Shown piece after piece: positions 41,829 through 53,964 of a stretch of DNA of 64,000 nt. The position numbers and the translations under genes were made by a program. Origin of the DNA: Symsagittifera roscoffensis (taxonomy: Eukaryota; Xenacoelomorpha; Acoela; Convolutidae); NCBI RefSeq assembly GCF_963678635.1, contig NW_026971061.1, forward strand, positions 1-64,000, given 5' to 3'. The notes under the pieces are model-generated. The model was given only the letters and a program-made list of their open reading frames with translations. It had not been told where the DNA came from and made no database searches. Position 1 is the first letter of the stretch. Each line of letters begins with the position of its first letter.

Positions 41829-43927
41829 TTTTGGTCTCTATGCAAGCCAAAGTGTTCAAACTTGTTTGTGTCGGAACTGAGACAGCTCCATTAGGATATC
41901 GCATTAGACACCTACTCAAAGTTAAATTGAAACAAGACTGCTCGTATATCAGGTCAAAATTTGTAGTGTTCTAACTTCACGTAAGTCCAATTGAAGAAAA
42001 ACTTTTGTTTGAATAATTCACAAAATAGTTGAGAAAAAAGAAGAAATTGTTTTTCTATGTTTCTTCATTTTATCCCCCCACAGGCAATGTAAAATACTAA
42101 GGGTCTGTTTAGCGTCTCGTATTGTGATATATGTTATAAGTTTGCAAAATTTGCACTTTATTTATCCCACATTGGTCAAATTACTCATTTTAAAATGTCC
42201 GTATTTTAACCAAGAAATATAACAGGTGAACTATCTTTTTGAATTTGAGCGTAGGATAACAATATCTCTCAGATGGTATTAAAAAAATTCCGTCAAAAAC
42301 GTTTAGTTAACAAGTCAAAAAGCGACTGTTGAATAAAAAATGAATAAAATTGAATAAAAAACCACAGTAAGCATAAATATGTCGAAAACTGATTTGAAAA
42401 ACCACACCAAGCATAGATATGCCCCACTTTCTTCAAAAGTTGGAACAAAAAGAACATAGTAATATATACTTCGATCCTTTCGTCAATTTTAGAGACGGGT
42501 TCAGAATAAAAACTAAAAGATAAAAAATATTGAAAGACTCGCTTACCTCTTTCAAACTGAGATAAATAACGCACAACGTAATTCTTTTTATTATCACGTA
42601 AGCTGCCACATAGTCGAGCGGAGAAGTCACGAAAAAGGAATTTATGCAAGCAACTCCGTCACATTGAAAAACTCTTAAAAACGAACAAGACTGCTTGAAA
42701 TAGGGCAAAGCCCTGTCTTTTTCGACTGCTCGTTAAGGTCTAAGCAATAGCTAATAATTTTCAAAAAGTTAAAACTTGGTACACTTTTTTTTAAATGACA
42801 AAATTTTTTCATTTTTTTGAAAAAATTTTGTTTAAAACATTCCCACCAAAGTGATTTGAAGGTTGCTTTATGCTATTAATGTCTTATAACATGTTATCAG
42901 TTTCTGCTAGCTTGCCTCAAACCAAAATGGAATGATGTCTGAGCGGGAATAAATAGCTGCTTAATCGGTATAAGAACAAATATTTCGCGCGTTAATTGTC
43001 CCAAGTTACCCACATTGGATGCTTTTAAACCGCAACAGCTTAATTGAAAAAGATGACAGCTGATACACATTGTATATTTGGCGCAGCGCGTCAATACTTT
43101 TCAGGTGGCATGAAAACACTGTTCGAAAAAGACTAGTTAAAAAGTCGAAATTTGTTCGAAGAAAAAAACGACACCGAATTCCGATCTTTCGCTTATTCAA
43201 CAGTTCTGCAGTTTTCAGATCTTAAAAAAAAAACATTTTCTATGCATTTGTATAGTTCTCTCTTTATATTAAGCGCAAAAAAACACTAATAAGAAGAAAA
43301 ATATATTTTTTTGAAATTTCTGAAATGAATGTTGTCGGAACGTTCTGTGCTTTTTGCACAGCAACAAATTATCTCTGTTTTAATTAGTTTTTGTTTCTTT
43401 TCCTTGTTATTCACATTGTTTACTTCCGCAATTTGTTTTTCACGCAAGCAAATAATCTTGTTTTTTTTTAATTAAAAATTTTTTCTTTGAGATCATAGTC
43501 TATTGAGACCATGTTGAATTACCATAGTCTAGTCTTTGTCCAGAACTCCTGCTAAAATATTCAAATATTCCTCAAAAATTTATTTTTCGAGTTGTTTTAG
43601 TGTAAAGTCTTTGCGAAAAGTCAAAGCGAAACAGTACTATGCCTTTTCCAAACTGAGTCCTCCAGCAATTTCAACACACAAAATATAAATTTTTGAGGGA
43701 TCTGAAACTTCACTCCCAGTCTGGAGGAGAGGCTATAATAGCCAAAATAACGAGGTGGATAAAAACGAAAATGATTTTAACAGCAGTGTATAATATGTAA
43801 CAGATTCTGATTAACTGAAAAAGAACTGCTTCGAATCAAGCAAACATCACACCCGTTTCTCTCGCGACTTTTTTCAGGGGCTCAAGAGTAGATATTTGAT
43901 TCAAACTTAGTCTTTTTACTGTTTCAG
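41829..43927. other. Non-coding interval with a reversed fragment of the GCAGTC repeat family
   Basis: A reverse-orientation 3' end of the repeat (AAGACTGCTTGAAATAGGGC... to GACTGCTCGTT) lies at about 42687-42733. Minus-strand ORFs of 91-118 codons at 42293-42708 overlap one another in different frames and show no domain, so I treat them as chance. The gene exon starts at 43928. Confidence 0.35.
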
Positions 43928-44065
43928 AAAGCCAAAGTGAAGATGGAGAGACCGACTCAAGCAATGCCAATAGGTCCTTCAGCTGTTCAGAAACCGAATG
44001 CAGAGAGTGCATGTCGTTTTTTGAGGACTGGGATTTTTGTGTCATGGCAGGCGATTGCTGCGACG
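43928..44065 (+). CDS. Six-cysteine module exon (frame open to 44178)
   Basis: TTTTACTGTTTCAG is a strong acceptor ending at 43927. The exon encodes a Ser/Asp/Glu-rich lead (SEDGETDSSNANRS), then C-x4-C-x2-C-x9-C-x5-C-C. CGACG|GTAAAAAG provides a donor at 44066. If unspliced, the frame runs to TAA at 44176-44178. Only this frame contains the cysteine pattern; the longer plus ORF beginning at 43937 is out of frame with it. The signal-peptide exon should lie upstream but was not identified. Confidence 0.5.
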
Positions 44066-44178
44066 GTAAAAAGTATTTATGTTATTCTTTCCATCGCACT
44101 ATCGAAGTGTTGGAAGGGCATATGGCCTGGGTCGATTTTCACACAATTTTACCTACAAAGCAACCTCATAGTGATTAA

Positions 44179-44500
44179 ACTTGAAATCAAATCTTGAAAA
44201 CAAATTAAATACCTTTCAGTTCTAAGTGCAGCTCCAGAAAGAAAATTGAATTTGGCCCAGGAGACTTAAATTTGAAAGGAACAGTAATTATCAGGGAAAT
44301 CAACTTTTTATTACATTCAGGAATGGAGTGAAAACTCTTATATAGGTATTGGTGATTGTTTTATTCTTTATTTTTTCACAAAAAAATCCTAAGTTTGTTC
44401 AAGCTAAAGTTTGATTTTTCGCGGTGTGACTTCTGATTTTATTTTTGTAAACTCACTTCAATTATTTTGATAAAAGTATGGCTAGTTCTTAATGAAAAAA
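44179..44500. other. Non-coding interval
   Basis: Probably intron or downstream DNA of the exon at 43928. No feature is recognised. Confidence 0.3.
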
Positions 44501-44699
44501 GGCTCTTTTTCCTTTTTCCCCACCTGCAAACTTTTGTTAATAAAATTAGTGTTCGCATTATCCGATTGTCATAAAAATTGACATGCAGATAAATTAGGCC
44601 ATGACAAACATATTTAAGCTTCATAATCAACCTTGTAGAACTACTCGTTAGACCACAAATTTGAAGCTCATCTGAGATGAGGGGAAGGAAAAAGAGTCG
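44501..44699. mobile_element. Second copy of the GGCTCTTTTTCC MITE, reversed
   Basis: Starts GGCTCTTTTTCCTTTTTCCCCACCTGC and ends GGGGAAGGAAAAAGAGTC. It is the reverse of the copy at 37158-37365, with the inner phrases AATTAGGCCATGACAAACATAT and GTTAGACCA in common. The flanks are both G plus A-runs, so an 8-bp duplication cannot be proven. Confidence 0.72.
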
Positions 44700-44874
44700 A
44701 AAAAAAGTGAAATGGTCACGAAGAACAATCTCCACTTCCCATGTCCAATGTGGATTTTAATTCTCAGATTTTCCAGCGAATAAAAAAACTCCCCTGCTGA
44801 TCCAGTTTCCTCAAAATGGGTTAAATTTTTCATCTAACTTCAAGCGTTAGCTAAGAAAAATTAACAAACCTAAA

Positions 44875-45129
44875 ATGCGGCAATTTTTTCGAATATTCGG
44901 ATACCAAGTGATAAGGAAATTTGTGCCTTATTGGCACCTCAGATGTTACATGCGAGGTTCTCTGTCTCATTGGCCTATTGGCCTATCGGGTGGTAGTTTG
45001 GCTTCTCTGGCGGACGTACTGAGGCGACAGTTTGTGAATCGAGCCCGGCTTTTTATTGGTATAGGCGCCGTACGATCGATCCACTGTTTCATCCACCGTA
45101 CTATTTCCGTATTGACATCGAGGTTATAA
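44875..45129 (+). pseudogene. Duplicated gene fragment X, block A (frame-shifted)
   Basis: This part shares LSGGSLASLADVLRRQFVNRAR with block B (58961-59215). Block A has an extra 10-bp ATTGGCCTAT repeat that changes the frame relative to block B just before the motif. A worn coding exon or a transposon remnant is possible; no family is recognised. Confidence 0.4.
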
Positions 45130-45947
45130 AAATATGTTGTAAAAGGAAAAATCTTCCACCACAAGTTTTTTAGCTGCTTGCTTAACAGTGCATTTTACCA
45201 TCTGATTATTTAACTTGCTGAAGTAAAATGTATTTCAAATTTTTGCCTCCTTGTAAAATTAAGGCTCTGTTACCGTTCTTTTTTCACATCATATTTGATT
45301 AAATAAAAATTTTCCCCCACAAAAGCAAAGAAATCTGTGTTTCCTTTCTTGATATGCCTAAGGGAAGCAGTTATCCTTATGTGCGGTGGTTTGTCAAAAA
45401 AGTTGTCTAGTTTAGATCTAAGTTTGAAACAGAAGTTTCAAAAAGTTTAAAGTAATTTCTTTTCATTTGAAAAAACGGTCAAAACCAAGATAACGCCATA
45501 AAGCGGTATAATCACAAATTTGATCTGGCAGTGTCTAAACTGAGAGTGGTTAAGAATTAGATTTTAAACTCCGCAGATTGCTCAATTTTTTATCAGTGAT
45601 AGAATTGAATTGGTTGCGGGCTTCAATAACATTTAGACAAACTCCAATTTCAACCGAGAACTCAATTTTCAACATTGGAACTCATTATCCATTTCGAGGA
45701 TTCCCATAAAATTTAGTCGAATTTGTTGTTTTTCAATCCGCTTATTTGATTTTTTTTTCACGGTAAGCAAAAAATGAGGAATCCGGATTGACAAAATCAG
45801 CTGTAATTGACAAAACGCCGCATCCAATACCTTAACTCTTATCTATAACTGTTCCCATTTGTAATCTGTAATTATATCAAGAACACTGCTTAGCACTCCA
45901 ACTCTTTAAATGAAAAAGTGACAGGTAATAATCAATTTGGCACCAAA

Positions 45948-46097
45948 ATGATGGACAACTCCAAGGGCGGCAATGAACATAACTCAAACTTGCAACGCAA
46001 AAGGATAAGCGACATCGCTGGTGTATCTTCGGAAAACAGAAGCCAGATGCCAATCAGTGGTTCAGTTGCGCCAATTAGGATGGTGCCACTTCCCTAG
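45948..46097 (+). CDS. Small basic ORF family Y, block A, 49 codons
   Basis: ATG-started, with MDNSKGGNEHNSNLQRKR, then SSENRSQMPISGSVAPIRMVPLP and a stop. The block B copy (60096-60254) keeps the length, start and most residues: MD-SKG, SNLQRK, SSEN-SQM-IS, VAPIR-VPLP. Conservation of the frame in two diverged copies supports coding. It may be a first exon. No family is recognised. There is no signal peptide. Confidence 0.45.
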   Translation: MMDNSKGGNEHNSNLQRKRISDIAGVSSENRSQMPISGSVAPIRMVPLP

Positions 46098-46390
46098 GTA
46101 CGACATGAACCGAGACCAGATCTACTTGCACTGATACCAGATCTAACTTCAGCATTTCCCGAAGCATTTAAGAAATCGAATGACTGAGGGCAGATCAACT
46201 TCCTCTGGTACGGATGCCAAACGCAGACTTTCTCGGAAGAAAAGCATATTTTGACGCGAATTTATGCAGCTCTTTCAGGAAAAGTGACAGTCAGATTCAC
46301 GTGTATCTCCCAAGCGACAATAGCGAATTCTCGCAAGTAAACATTTATGCTCCAAGCCGTTTTAATCAATTTTCGTCTTTTTGAGTTTTG

Positions 46391-46681
46391 TTAGATCACT
46401 GGTGCGATGCGTTTGATAGAGTGCGTCTCTGAAGCTGATCTTGGGAACTGGAACCATTTGTACTGGTTTATTGGACAACACGTAGCCATGTTGGTTCCAT
46501 CGGCGAAACTGTCATAGGTTTTAAAAGCTAAGTGATAGAGCCTGCAATTTTTTGTCAGTTTGACAGCCGCATACATGGGGACAACTTCATTGACAAAAGT
46601 CTGAGATGATACTCCGAGAAGCTGAAATCTAAATGATACCGCGTAACGGAAAAGAAAATTTGTTTGCAAAGTAATCGGCAT
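46391..46681 (-). CDS. Conserved minus-strand ORF Z, block A, 96 codons (uncertain)
   Basis: The same 96-codon frame, without indels, is kept at 58023-58313. The best-kept part is YHLAFKTY-SFADGTNMAT. About two thirds of residues agree. Many differences change the amino acid, so strong purifying selection is not evident. It could be a transposon-derived exon, a rapidly changing gene or a fortuitously open duplicate. Confidence 0.35.
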   Translation of the reverse strand: MPITLQTNFLFRYAVSFRFQLLGVSSQTFVNEVVPMYAAVKLTKNCRLYHLAFKTYDSFADGTNMATCCPINQYKWFQFPRSASETHSIKRIAPVI

Positions 46682-47061
46682 CTATTTACTCATCGGGTCC
46701 AGTTTTCTGATGATTTGTTCAACTTTAGGAACACATACAATCAGTTGAGAGTTGAGCCAGCTGATGTCCAAACCTCCTTCCGAAAACCAACACCAATATT
46801 GTAAAGGAATATCATTTAGGCTGATGCTTCTTTGTCTGACTCAACCAATTTCACTGTGCCGAGTGTAATTAAGGATGTGTCGTTGCGACACAAACACGGA
46901 TGGAGTTTAGAGAATACGGAATTAACGTAGCTCGAATCCATTTTTTCGAATTTGGCGAAAAACAACTAGTAAAATTGAATGCCTGTCAGCGGTTGTGACA
47001 GGAGCGAAAAGTCAATGAATGCTTTGGCAGCTGCTACCGGTATTTCCAGTAGTGACTGAGA

Positions 47062-47874
47062 TTGAGATTATGGTGCACATAGGGTTAGTTTTAAAATTAG
47101 AATAACGCTTCAATTTTGTCAAAGTGAATTTTAAAAAAAATCATATCACCAGAGATACGGTGCCACCTCACCCTTTAGAAGATCTGGAGAATATCTGGAA
47201 AAATTGGTGGAAGAGTACGAAAAAGCCTTAGACAACCACCTTACCTTCATACTTTGCATAAGTAAATCTGTCCGAACTTCACACCAAACACTGAAACACT
47301 CACTTCTTATCGCGGAAACTGCACCCAAACTCAACTCATACACTGACATATTCATTTCAACCTCAAAACCGCAGATATTCAAGTTAATCTCACATACTGA
47401 ACATTTAACGATCCAAGCTTTTGTTTAAGCAGGCAACACAGAAAAAGATGGCTACAAAACAAAAAACACATTTTTGACGCCAACGTAGGCATTGTGGTCT
47501 TTCCTTGCCAGAGGGAGCTTCGCCTCTAATCAATAAAGAAAGAAAAGAAAAAAGAGAGAGAGAGACGGAGACAGCATGGAGAGAAAAAAAAGAGATTGAG
47601 TTTTATTTGATTAACTGGAAAAACATTTTTTTTAATTTACAGTCGTGATCAGCATCATCCTATCTTTTTTCGTCATCTAAAGTCAAAATATCAAATTTAA
47701 GTAATTGAAATTTCAACGTCGTTTTTTAGCAATTGCAAATGAACAACCTGTATCCGTTTCTGTTTTTTTTTAAAATTAGTTTCAGTAACTTACTAAAAAA
47801 ATGAGCTGCAAGGACGTAATGGAAATTATTTGTCCTGAATAAAAGTGCCCAGTCTACTTCCTCAGAAGAGCGCC
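47062..47874. other. Non-coding interval with a purine tract
   Basis: An almost pure A/G stretch of about 75 bases lies at 47525-47600 (AAAGAAAGAAAAG..., GAGAGAGAGA). Before it, CCAGAGGGAGCTTCGCCTC can form a hairpin. This looks like the tail of a short interspersed element, not proven. Confidence 0.4.
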
Positions 47875-47956
47875 GAAGCAAAATCACGAGGGAGACGTTT
47901 GGCATTAACTCAACATGGATTGCTGGCGGCGTATTGTCACCTGCAAAAAACAACTA
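47875..47956 (+). pseudogene. Remnant of the CVNCWRR-type unit, block A
   Basis: GCGCCGAAGCAAAATCACGA, GGATTGCTGGCGGCGTA and TCACCTGCAA match the tandem unit at 60495-60866 in block B, with frame-breaking changes. The LINE interrupts it at CAACTA. Confidence 0.5.
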
Positions 47957-48780
47957 ATTGATGGATTGCAAAATCGGGTGCATTTTTTAGAGAATAAAGT
48001 TAATGAAATGGAAAGATATAGTTCAAAAGATTGTGTTATTTTGCAAAATTTACCTTTACGTTCCGGAAACGTTACCCAAGACATCCTGGCCTTTTTTGAC
48101 GAAGTTATGGGCGTGGAGGTGAACAGCTACAACCTGAAGGCATACCATCCCCTCGGCCGTGTGAGTCAAAATCAAAAATTTGTGGTTATAATGAAATTTG
48201 TGTATTTTGATATTAAAAAAAAACAGAATTTATGGCAGAAAAAAGTTATTGAAAGATTTTTTGCACCCTGTAAATAAGCAACCAGTGTATATAACAGAGA
48301 GACTTACTCAGCGCGATTCAGAGCTTCTTGATTGTTCTCATGGTTTGGGAATGTACACAATTACATATAATTGAGCTCCTCAAGTTTTCGTTTCGAAAGC
48401 AGATGGTGGATTTCAAAGGCACAACTTATTTGATATTAAGGATGCTGATCAAATTTTCAAAAACAAGAATCTAATGGTGGCAAGACAGGCAAATAATGCT
48501 AGAAATCAAAATCCTCGAGTAGTAAAAAAAATAATCAAAACAACTTTTCTCGCCCTCCTTTTGTTTCAGTGAGGAAACGTGACAGAGAAATAACCCCGAA
48601 TTATGCGGAAAGAAATCATCTGATTGATGAATTGTGCAGTAGGCTATCGGATCCCGTCAAATTCGTGCAATTTGTTGAATCACTTCAAATAGACTCTCCA
48701 CAGTCCAAATTCGTCAACAACGGAAATAATACTAATCAAAATGATTCTGTTAAGAAAATAAAGACAAATTATCAATTTTA
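47957..48780 (+). pseudogene. LINE ORF1 (coiled coil plus RRM-like), broken
   Basis: The first open part has a heptad-like stretch (LQNRVHFLENKVNEMERYSSKD) followed by an RRM-like fold region (VILQNLPL ... VEVNSYNLKAYHPLG). It is the layout of many LINE ORF1 RNA-binding proteins. Frame changes near 48240-48270 and a stop near 48371 precede the C-terminal Asn-rich part (QANNARNQNP). A further open piece runs 48569-48781. Confidence 0.6.
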
Positions 48781-51484
48781 ATTGAATCCTTGGATAACAA
48801 GCCTGCATTAATCGGACTGACTGAAACATGGCTCTCAGACAATGATACTATTGGCATATATGACTTAGAAGGTTATGACAATATTGTATGTGCAAACCGC
48901 GTAAACGCTAGAGGTGGGGACGTTGCAGCTTTCATTAAAACTGGCCTTAACTATAGTTATTTTAATTTACCAGTCAGTTTGGTGCACATCGTTATCAAAA
49001 TGGGTTTTGTCGATCACCATCCACTAAATTTTTGCATAATATTTCGTCCACCAAATCTCAAACTAGAACTTTTTTGAATTTATTTGAAGATTTATTGCTT
49101 CAAATGAAAGTATTAAACGGTGAAACTTTGCTAATGGGTGATTTAAGTGTCGATATTATAGGTAGCCAGCGCAACTTTTTTGACAACAAAAATCTTCTGC
49201 TCTCCTGTGATTTAGATGTTCAAAATATCGAGCCAACTAGAGTAACTAAAATATCAAGTACATGCATTGACCATATAATTGCGGCGGAAGAAACTCAGGT
49301 AACAACAATAAATTGTACTATTAGTGACCATTATGGATTTATGAGTGACCTTAAAATTTTTTGAGAAAAGCAAAACGTGGATTCTTATCAATCGGATTTC
49401 AATTATGATTTACCACTGAATGATGATTATTGCTTAAAATTTTTGTTTTCGCTAAAAAATCGATTGAACAAAATTGATGATGATGATCCTGACCTTTACA
49501 TCATTGAAATGACCCAAATCTTGATTGATGAGTATTGCTCAAAAAAAATCCGAAAAACGAATAAAAACAACCACCCATGGATAAATCTGAAAATTAGGAG
49601 AATGATGAATAACCCAAATGTGTTACACAAAAATTGGGTTCAAACACCATCCATTGAAAACAGAAAAAATTTCACCTCATGTAGGAAAATTGTTATTAAG
49701 GCTATAAGGGTGAGTAAACGCCGGTACTATGATAACATGATAACGAGGAAGAAGAACTCGTCCGGAATTTTTGATGCTTTAAAACATTTTTGTGGTAAAA
49801 AAAATGTGAATACTGCTTTGTTCGATGTTAATGTTTTCAATGAACACTTTGCTACTATTGGAGAAAAACTAACAGAAGACTTCAAACAAAACGTGAATAG
49901 ATCAAATTTTCCAGTGAATAAAAACACGTTTGTTTTACATGATACCAATTGATAAGAGGTTCTAAAAGAAATTAAAAACTTGAACATTAAAAAGTCTACT
50001 GGTCAAGATGGGATATGTAGTAAAATGGTAAAAATTTCTACTCCGGTGCTAGCTGACCATCTAGTGCATTTTTTCAATATCTGCTTCAAAAAATAGTGTT
50101 TTCCTAATTTTCTCAAAACTGCAAAAATTTTACCCTCGTATAAAAATGGCGACAAAACTGAACCCGATAACTAGCGTCCAAGTAGTTTGTTGTCTTGTAT
50201 AAGTAAACTTTTTGAAAAACCAATTTTCAAGCGCATATCCAATTTTGCCGCTAAAAACAGCTTGATTGATAAACATCAGTTTAAATTTCGAAGTAATCAT
50301 TCCTGTACTTATGCCATTTTGTCCATTACTGACCTTTTTTTGTGAATCAATTGATAAAAAAAAATTTGGTTAATCCTGCTTTATTGATTTGAAAAAAAGC
50401 ATTTGATACAGTTGATCGGAAAATTTTGCTTGACAAATTTTATCAATATGGGTTCAGAGGGAAAATTCACAAGTTAATGGCAAACTATCTTACAGGGAGA
50501 AACCAATATGTTTATTCGAATCAATCGGTCTCGATTATCCGAGAATGTACGAAAGGTGTTCCTCGAGGTTCAGTTTTGGGGCCATTTCTGTTCCTTTGAT
50601 ACATAAATGATATGCCATCGGCCAGAAACGATAAGTTAACATTATTTGCAGATGATACAACGGTAGTTGATGCTCAAAAATTTGCATACAAAACAAAATT
50701 CCAGACAGAATTAAACAAATTATGTAATTGGTGCAATAATAACAAACTGCTCATAAATCAAAAGAAGTGCAAAATAATGAAGTTTCGACGGGATAACTTA
50801 GAGGAAAACTTTTTTTTTGGTGATAATGTACTCGGCGAGGTTACTGATTTTAGGTCTTTAGGAATTCAAATGGACAATAGACTCAAATTTGAAAGTCATT
50901 TTAATCATGTTTGTGGTGAATTAGCAAAATTTAACGGTTTACTATTCAAGTGTAGAAACTATTTCTCGAAAAATGTGCTGGCTAATTTTTATAACAGCTA
51001 TGCAAAGCCACTCATTTCTTACGCTTTAATTGCATTTGGTGCAACATCAAAAAACCTATTAGAAAAAATAATTGTGATGCAAAAACGTAATTTTAAAACT
51101 ATTTGTTTCAAGAGAAAATTTGAGAATGCCTCATATATCCTACATTCGTTTGAGATGGACACCGTTTGTGACTTATATTTCAGACAAATATTCAAAGAAA
51201 TTTTTAATCAATTTCGTTTTAAAACTCCCCTTGAAACTTTTAATTTGGAATCTCTAAATAATCGTCGGATTACTCGGGCCTCTGTGGCAAAAACTTTACC
51301 AAGCATGAAAACTAGAACACAAATAATGCAGAGTTATTGGAAAAATGTGTCTTCTAACGGTTGTAATTTTTTGAAATCAAACAAGATGATACCAGATAAC
51401 CTAAACCAATTAACTGAGCATCAATTAAATGGGTATTTCAAAAATTGTTTTCATTGTTTCTTAAAGATAATGGTGATTTTCTAG
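48781..51484 (+). pseudogene. LINE ORF2 (endonuclease plus reverse transcriptase), broken
   Basis: The endonuclease part shows LTETWLSDND and, after a frame change near 49070, LMGDLSVDI, a CIDHI stretch and ISDHYGF (to 49364). A linker region (49377-49952) follows. The RT begins near 49960 (STGQDGI), with stops at about 50094 and 50169, then RPSSLLSCISKLFEK, IDLKKAFDTVDR, GVPRGSVLGPFLF, a stop, and YINDMP leading into the open frame 50612-51484 with FADDT. Motif order and spacing are those of CR1/Jockey-type elements. At least six inactivating lesions mean it is dead. Confidence 0.8.
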
Positions 51485-51666
51485 ATTTATTTTTTTGAAT
51501 CATTAAGTCGGATATTATCTTCTGGTATAGGTTTTTTCAGAGTCATGCCTCAATAAAATGCATAGTTTTTGCATGATCTTTGGTGGGTTTGATTTGTACA
51601 TGCGGTTTATTGTTTACCTGTCTGTATAATATTACTCTCCTAAATAAACTATTCAAACTAAAACTT

Positions 51667-51974
51667 CAACTAAATCTTTTGACCTCGCAATTGCCAGATT
51701 AACCTAGCGCCATGTGAACAAACTTTTTTTCCACATTTGACCAAGTTGAAACCTCCCAATAAAAACCCTTAAATAACATCCAACTCTTACTCTTTTCCTC
51801 CATTTCAACCATGCCATGCTTCAATTTTGTTAAAATTAAAAAAATTCAATGATGACAGTGAATCGGATGATCTCGGTTAATATTACACGGATTCGATCAC
51901 TGTTGAATACGGTCACATGGAGTCAAATGATGATGGTGACTCAGTTGAATCTGTCGCTTCTGACATCAATTAAT
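51667..51974 (+). pseudogene. Acidic small ORF W, block A (broken)
   Basis: Matches the intact 53-codon ORF at 61008-61169. The start MPCF is kept at 51810, but an indel and a TAA break the middle. The end still reads EYGHMES-DDGDSVESVASDIN and stop. Comparison with block B shows which positions were lost after duplication. Confidence 0.5.
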
Positions 51975-53964
51975 GGTCGATTGTGCAAAGGTGAGTGCGA
52001 GAGCTAGTGCAATGACAAGGACAAGGACAAGGGCGAGAGCGAAGACAGCATACTGGCACTCTGCTGCTACCTCTTGGCCCGCCAAAGCTTTGAAGTTCAA
52101 ACTGAAACATATCAGCGCAGATTCTGAAAATATGTTGCTGAATTGATACTTCAGATGAAAAACTAACAGTGGACCATGACAATGAACCAAAGGTTTTTGT
52201 GTCATAATCGAGAGGTCAGAAATGGTATAGTAATGTGTGCGTGGTAGCGTCAACCCCTCCGGCCACTTCAAAAAAAGTGCAAAAACAGTGCCTTGCAAAG
52301 TGCAATTCAAAAACTTTACTTTTCATGTTGCAATTAACATGGTCATTTTTAACTTTTATCACTTAAATTGCTTTATTTTTTTTAACCCTTGTTTTGTAAT
52401 TAAAAATGAGTTTTCTGCGTAAAATGAAAATTTTTCGAACGAAACGTGTAGGATGATTTGCTAAAGATTTGTAGTAATTATGATAGTAAAATTTCGTCAA
52501 TGGCTCTAATTAAACCTGATAAATATTATTGTTATCCGGATCCACGTGTGATCTTTGATCGTGCATCAAATTATTAAATCCTTAACTAAACCAAAGATAA
52601 ATGCTCACAGTCGAAATGGGTTGGTTTAGTAGGATGCTGAAATTGTGGTGGTCTTCTCCTTTCTCAAAAATTCAAAGAAAATGCTATGCTCGATTTTTTT
52701 CCTCACTTTATCAACAAGTTTTTTCTGACCTTTCTTTCTGAAATTCTGTCAGAAAACATCGGTCCAATATTGTTAGTTTTTCTTATGATCAATAGAATGG
52801 CAAGAAACTCAAGCAATGTTTATTTTTTTATGCTGTCATAAAGATCACTTGATGGGCTTTAATGAGCTTGAGTTTTCGACAAGATTTACTTTAAAAAATT
52901 AATATCAAAAATTTTCAGTTGCTTTATTAAATGCACTTCCAATTTTTAGTCAGTTAAATCCACGTCTAATGCCATTGGAATCAGGGAAGGTGATATGCGG
53001 ATTTTTTTTCACTTGAAAGCATTATACGGATACCCCCAATGTCACTCATCTGACAGGTCAATTCTCAAGATCAGTTATGTTCTCACAAGTTTTCACAGAA
53101 AAACTTTCCTTTTTACTGGTGATATCAGATGACAAGTTGGTCATATGAAGCAAATGAATCATCTTTACGATCATTCACGATCATCTGAAGATCACAATCT
53201 TGAGACTTTTTACAGCGGTACAACTCTTTTCAAGTTAGATTGCCATTTTTTTCTTCCAGGGAGAATTGACTTTCAGCCATCTTTCAAGCCGTATCTAGTT
53301 TAAAGCTCTGCATTTTTAAAAAGGCGTGGTTCAATTTTGAAACAAATATTGCTACAGCTATGAAATTTTATGAAAAAGCTTGCAATCAATTTTAACATTA
53401 TTGTAAACGTTCAATTAACTCTGTATCAAGTGTATAATCTTGTCCGTCGAATCAAAATTGGCTTAATTAGATGGTGAGAAAACCAAATGCGAATCTCATC
53501 TGCGTCTGTGAATTTAAAACTACCCTGAGATGCATTCGGCATCTTAAGTCTTGCCTATGATTTTTCCGAAAATTGAGATATTTTAAGCATTCGACATCTT
53601 AAGAATTGCTTACAATTATTCCAAAAATTGAGATTTTTTTTGAGAAATTGATTGAAATTTTTCCAAGAAAAGCATTCGGTGCATTTTTTCTTCTCACTTT
53701 GACAAAACAATTTAATTTTTGAGTCTATACTTTTGAAGTATTACAGCCCTTATATGTCAAATTAGGATACATTAGGATCTGAATTTGCAAAATTTATAAG
53801 CCTGAAAAAGCTTAAACGTCAGAGTCCAATCACGCCAAGTGATCTCTGTACAAAATTTTGAAATGAGAAAAGTAATTTCAATAAGAGAGGTAAAAGCAAT
53901 TTTTATCTGGCAAAATTTTCAAAAACAAATCAGGTTGCGAAAATCAGCATTATGCACTTGAATA
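51975..53964. other. Non-coding duplicated interval, block A
   Basis: Aligns with about 61180-62790 in block B through many shared phrases (for example CTACAGCTATGA and AAAAAGCTTGCAATCAA). Short ORFs differ between the copies, so coding is unlikely. Confidence 0.45.

Larger units (their letters stand above)
47957..51666 (+). mobile_element. Decayed APE-type LINE (CR1/Jockey-like)
   Basis: About 3.7 kb with an ORF1-like protein, an apurinic endonuclease domain and a reverse transcriptase, all broken by stops and frame changes. CAACTA flanks it on both sides (47951-47956, 51667-51672) as a possible target duplication. Block B lacks the insertion. There a 54-bp stretch lies where the LINE sits, so insertion came with a small deletion or the site was rearranged. 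The 5' end is probably truncated, because ORF1 starts abruptly. The 3' end is AAATAAACTATTCAAACTAAAAC without a long poly(A). Confidence 0.82.

Noticed and set aside
42293..42708. Overlapping minus-strand ORFs of 91-118 codons
   Set aside because: They overlap in different frames, with no domain, start context or duplicate to support them.
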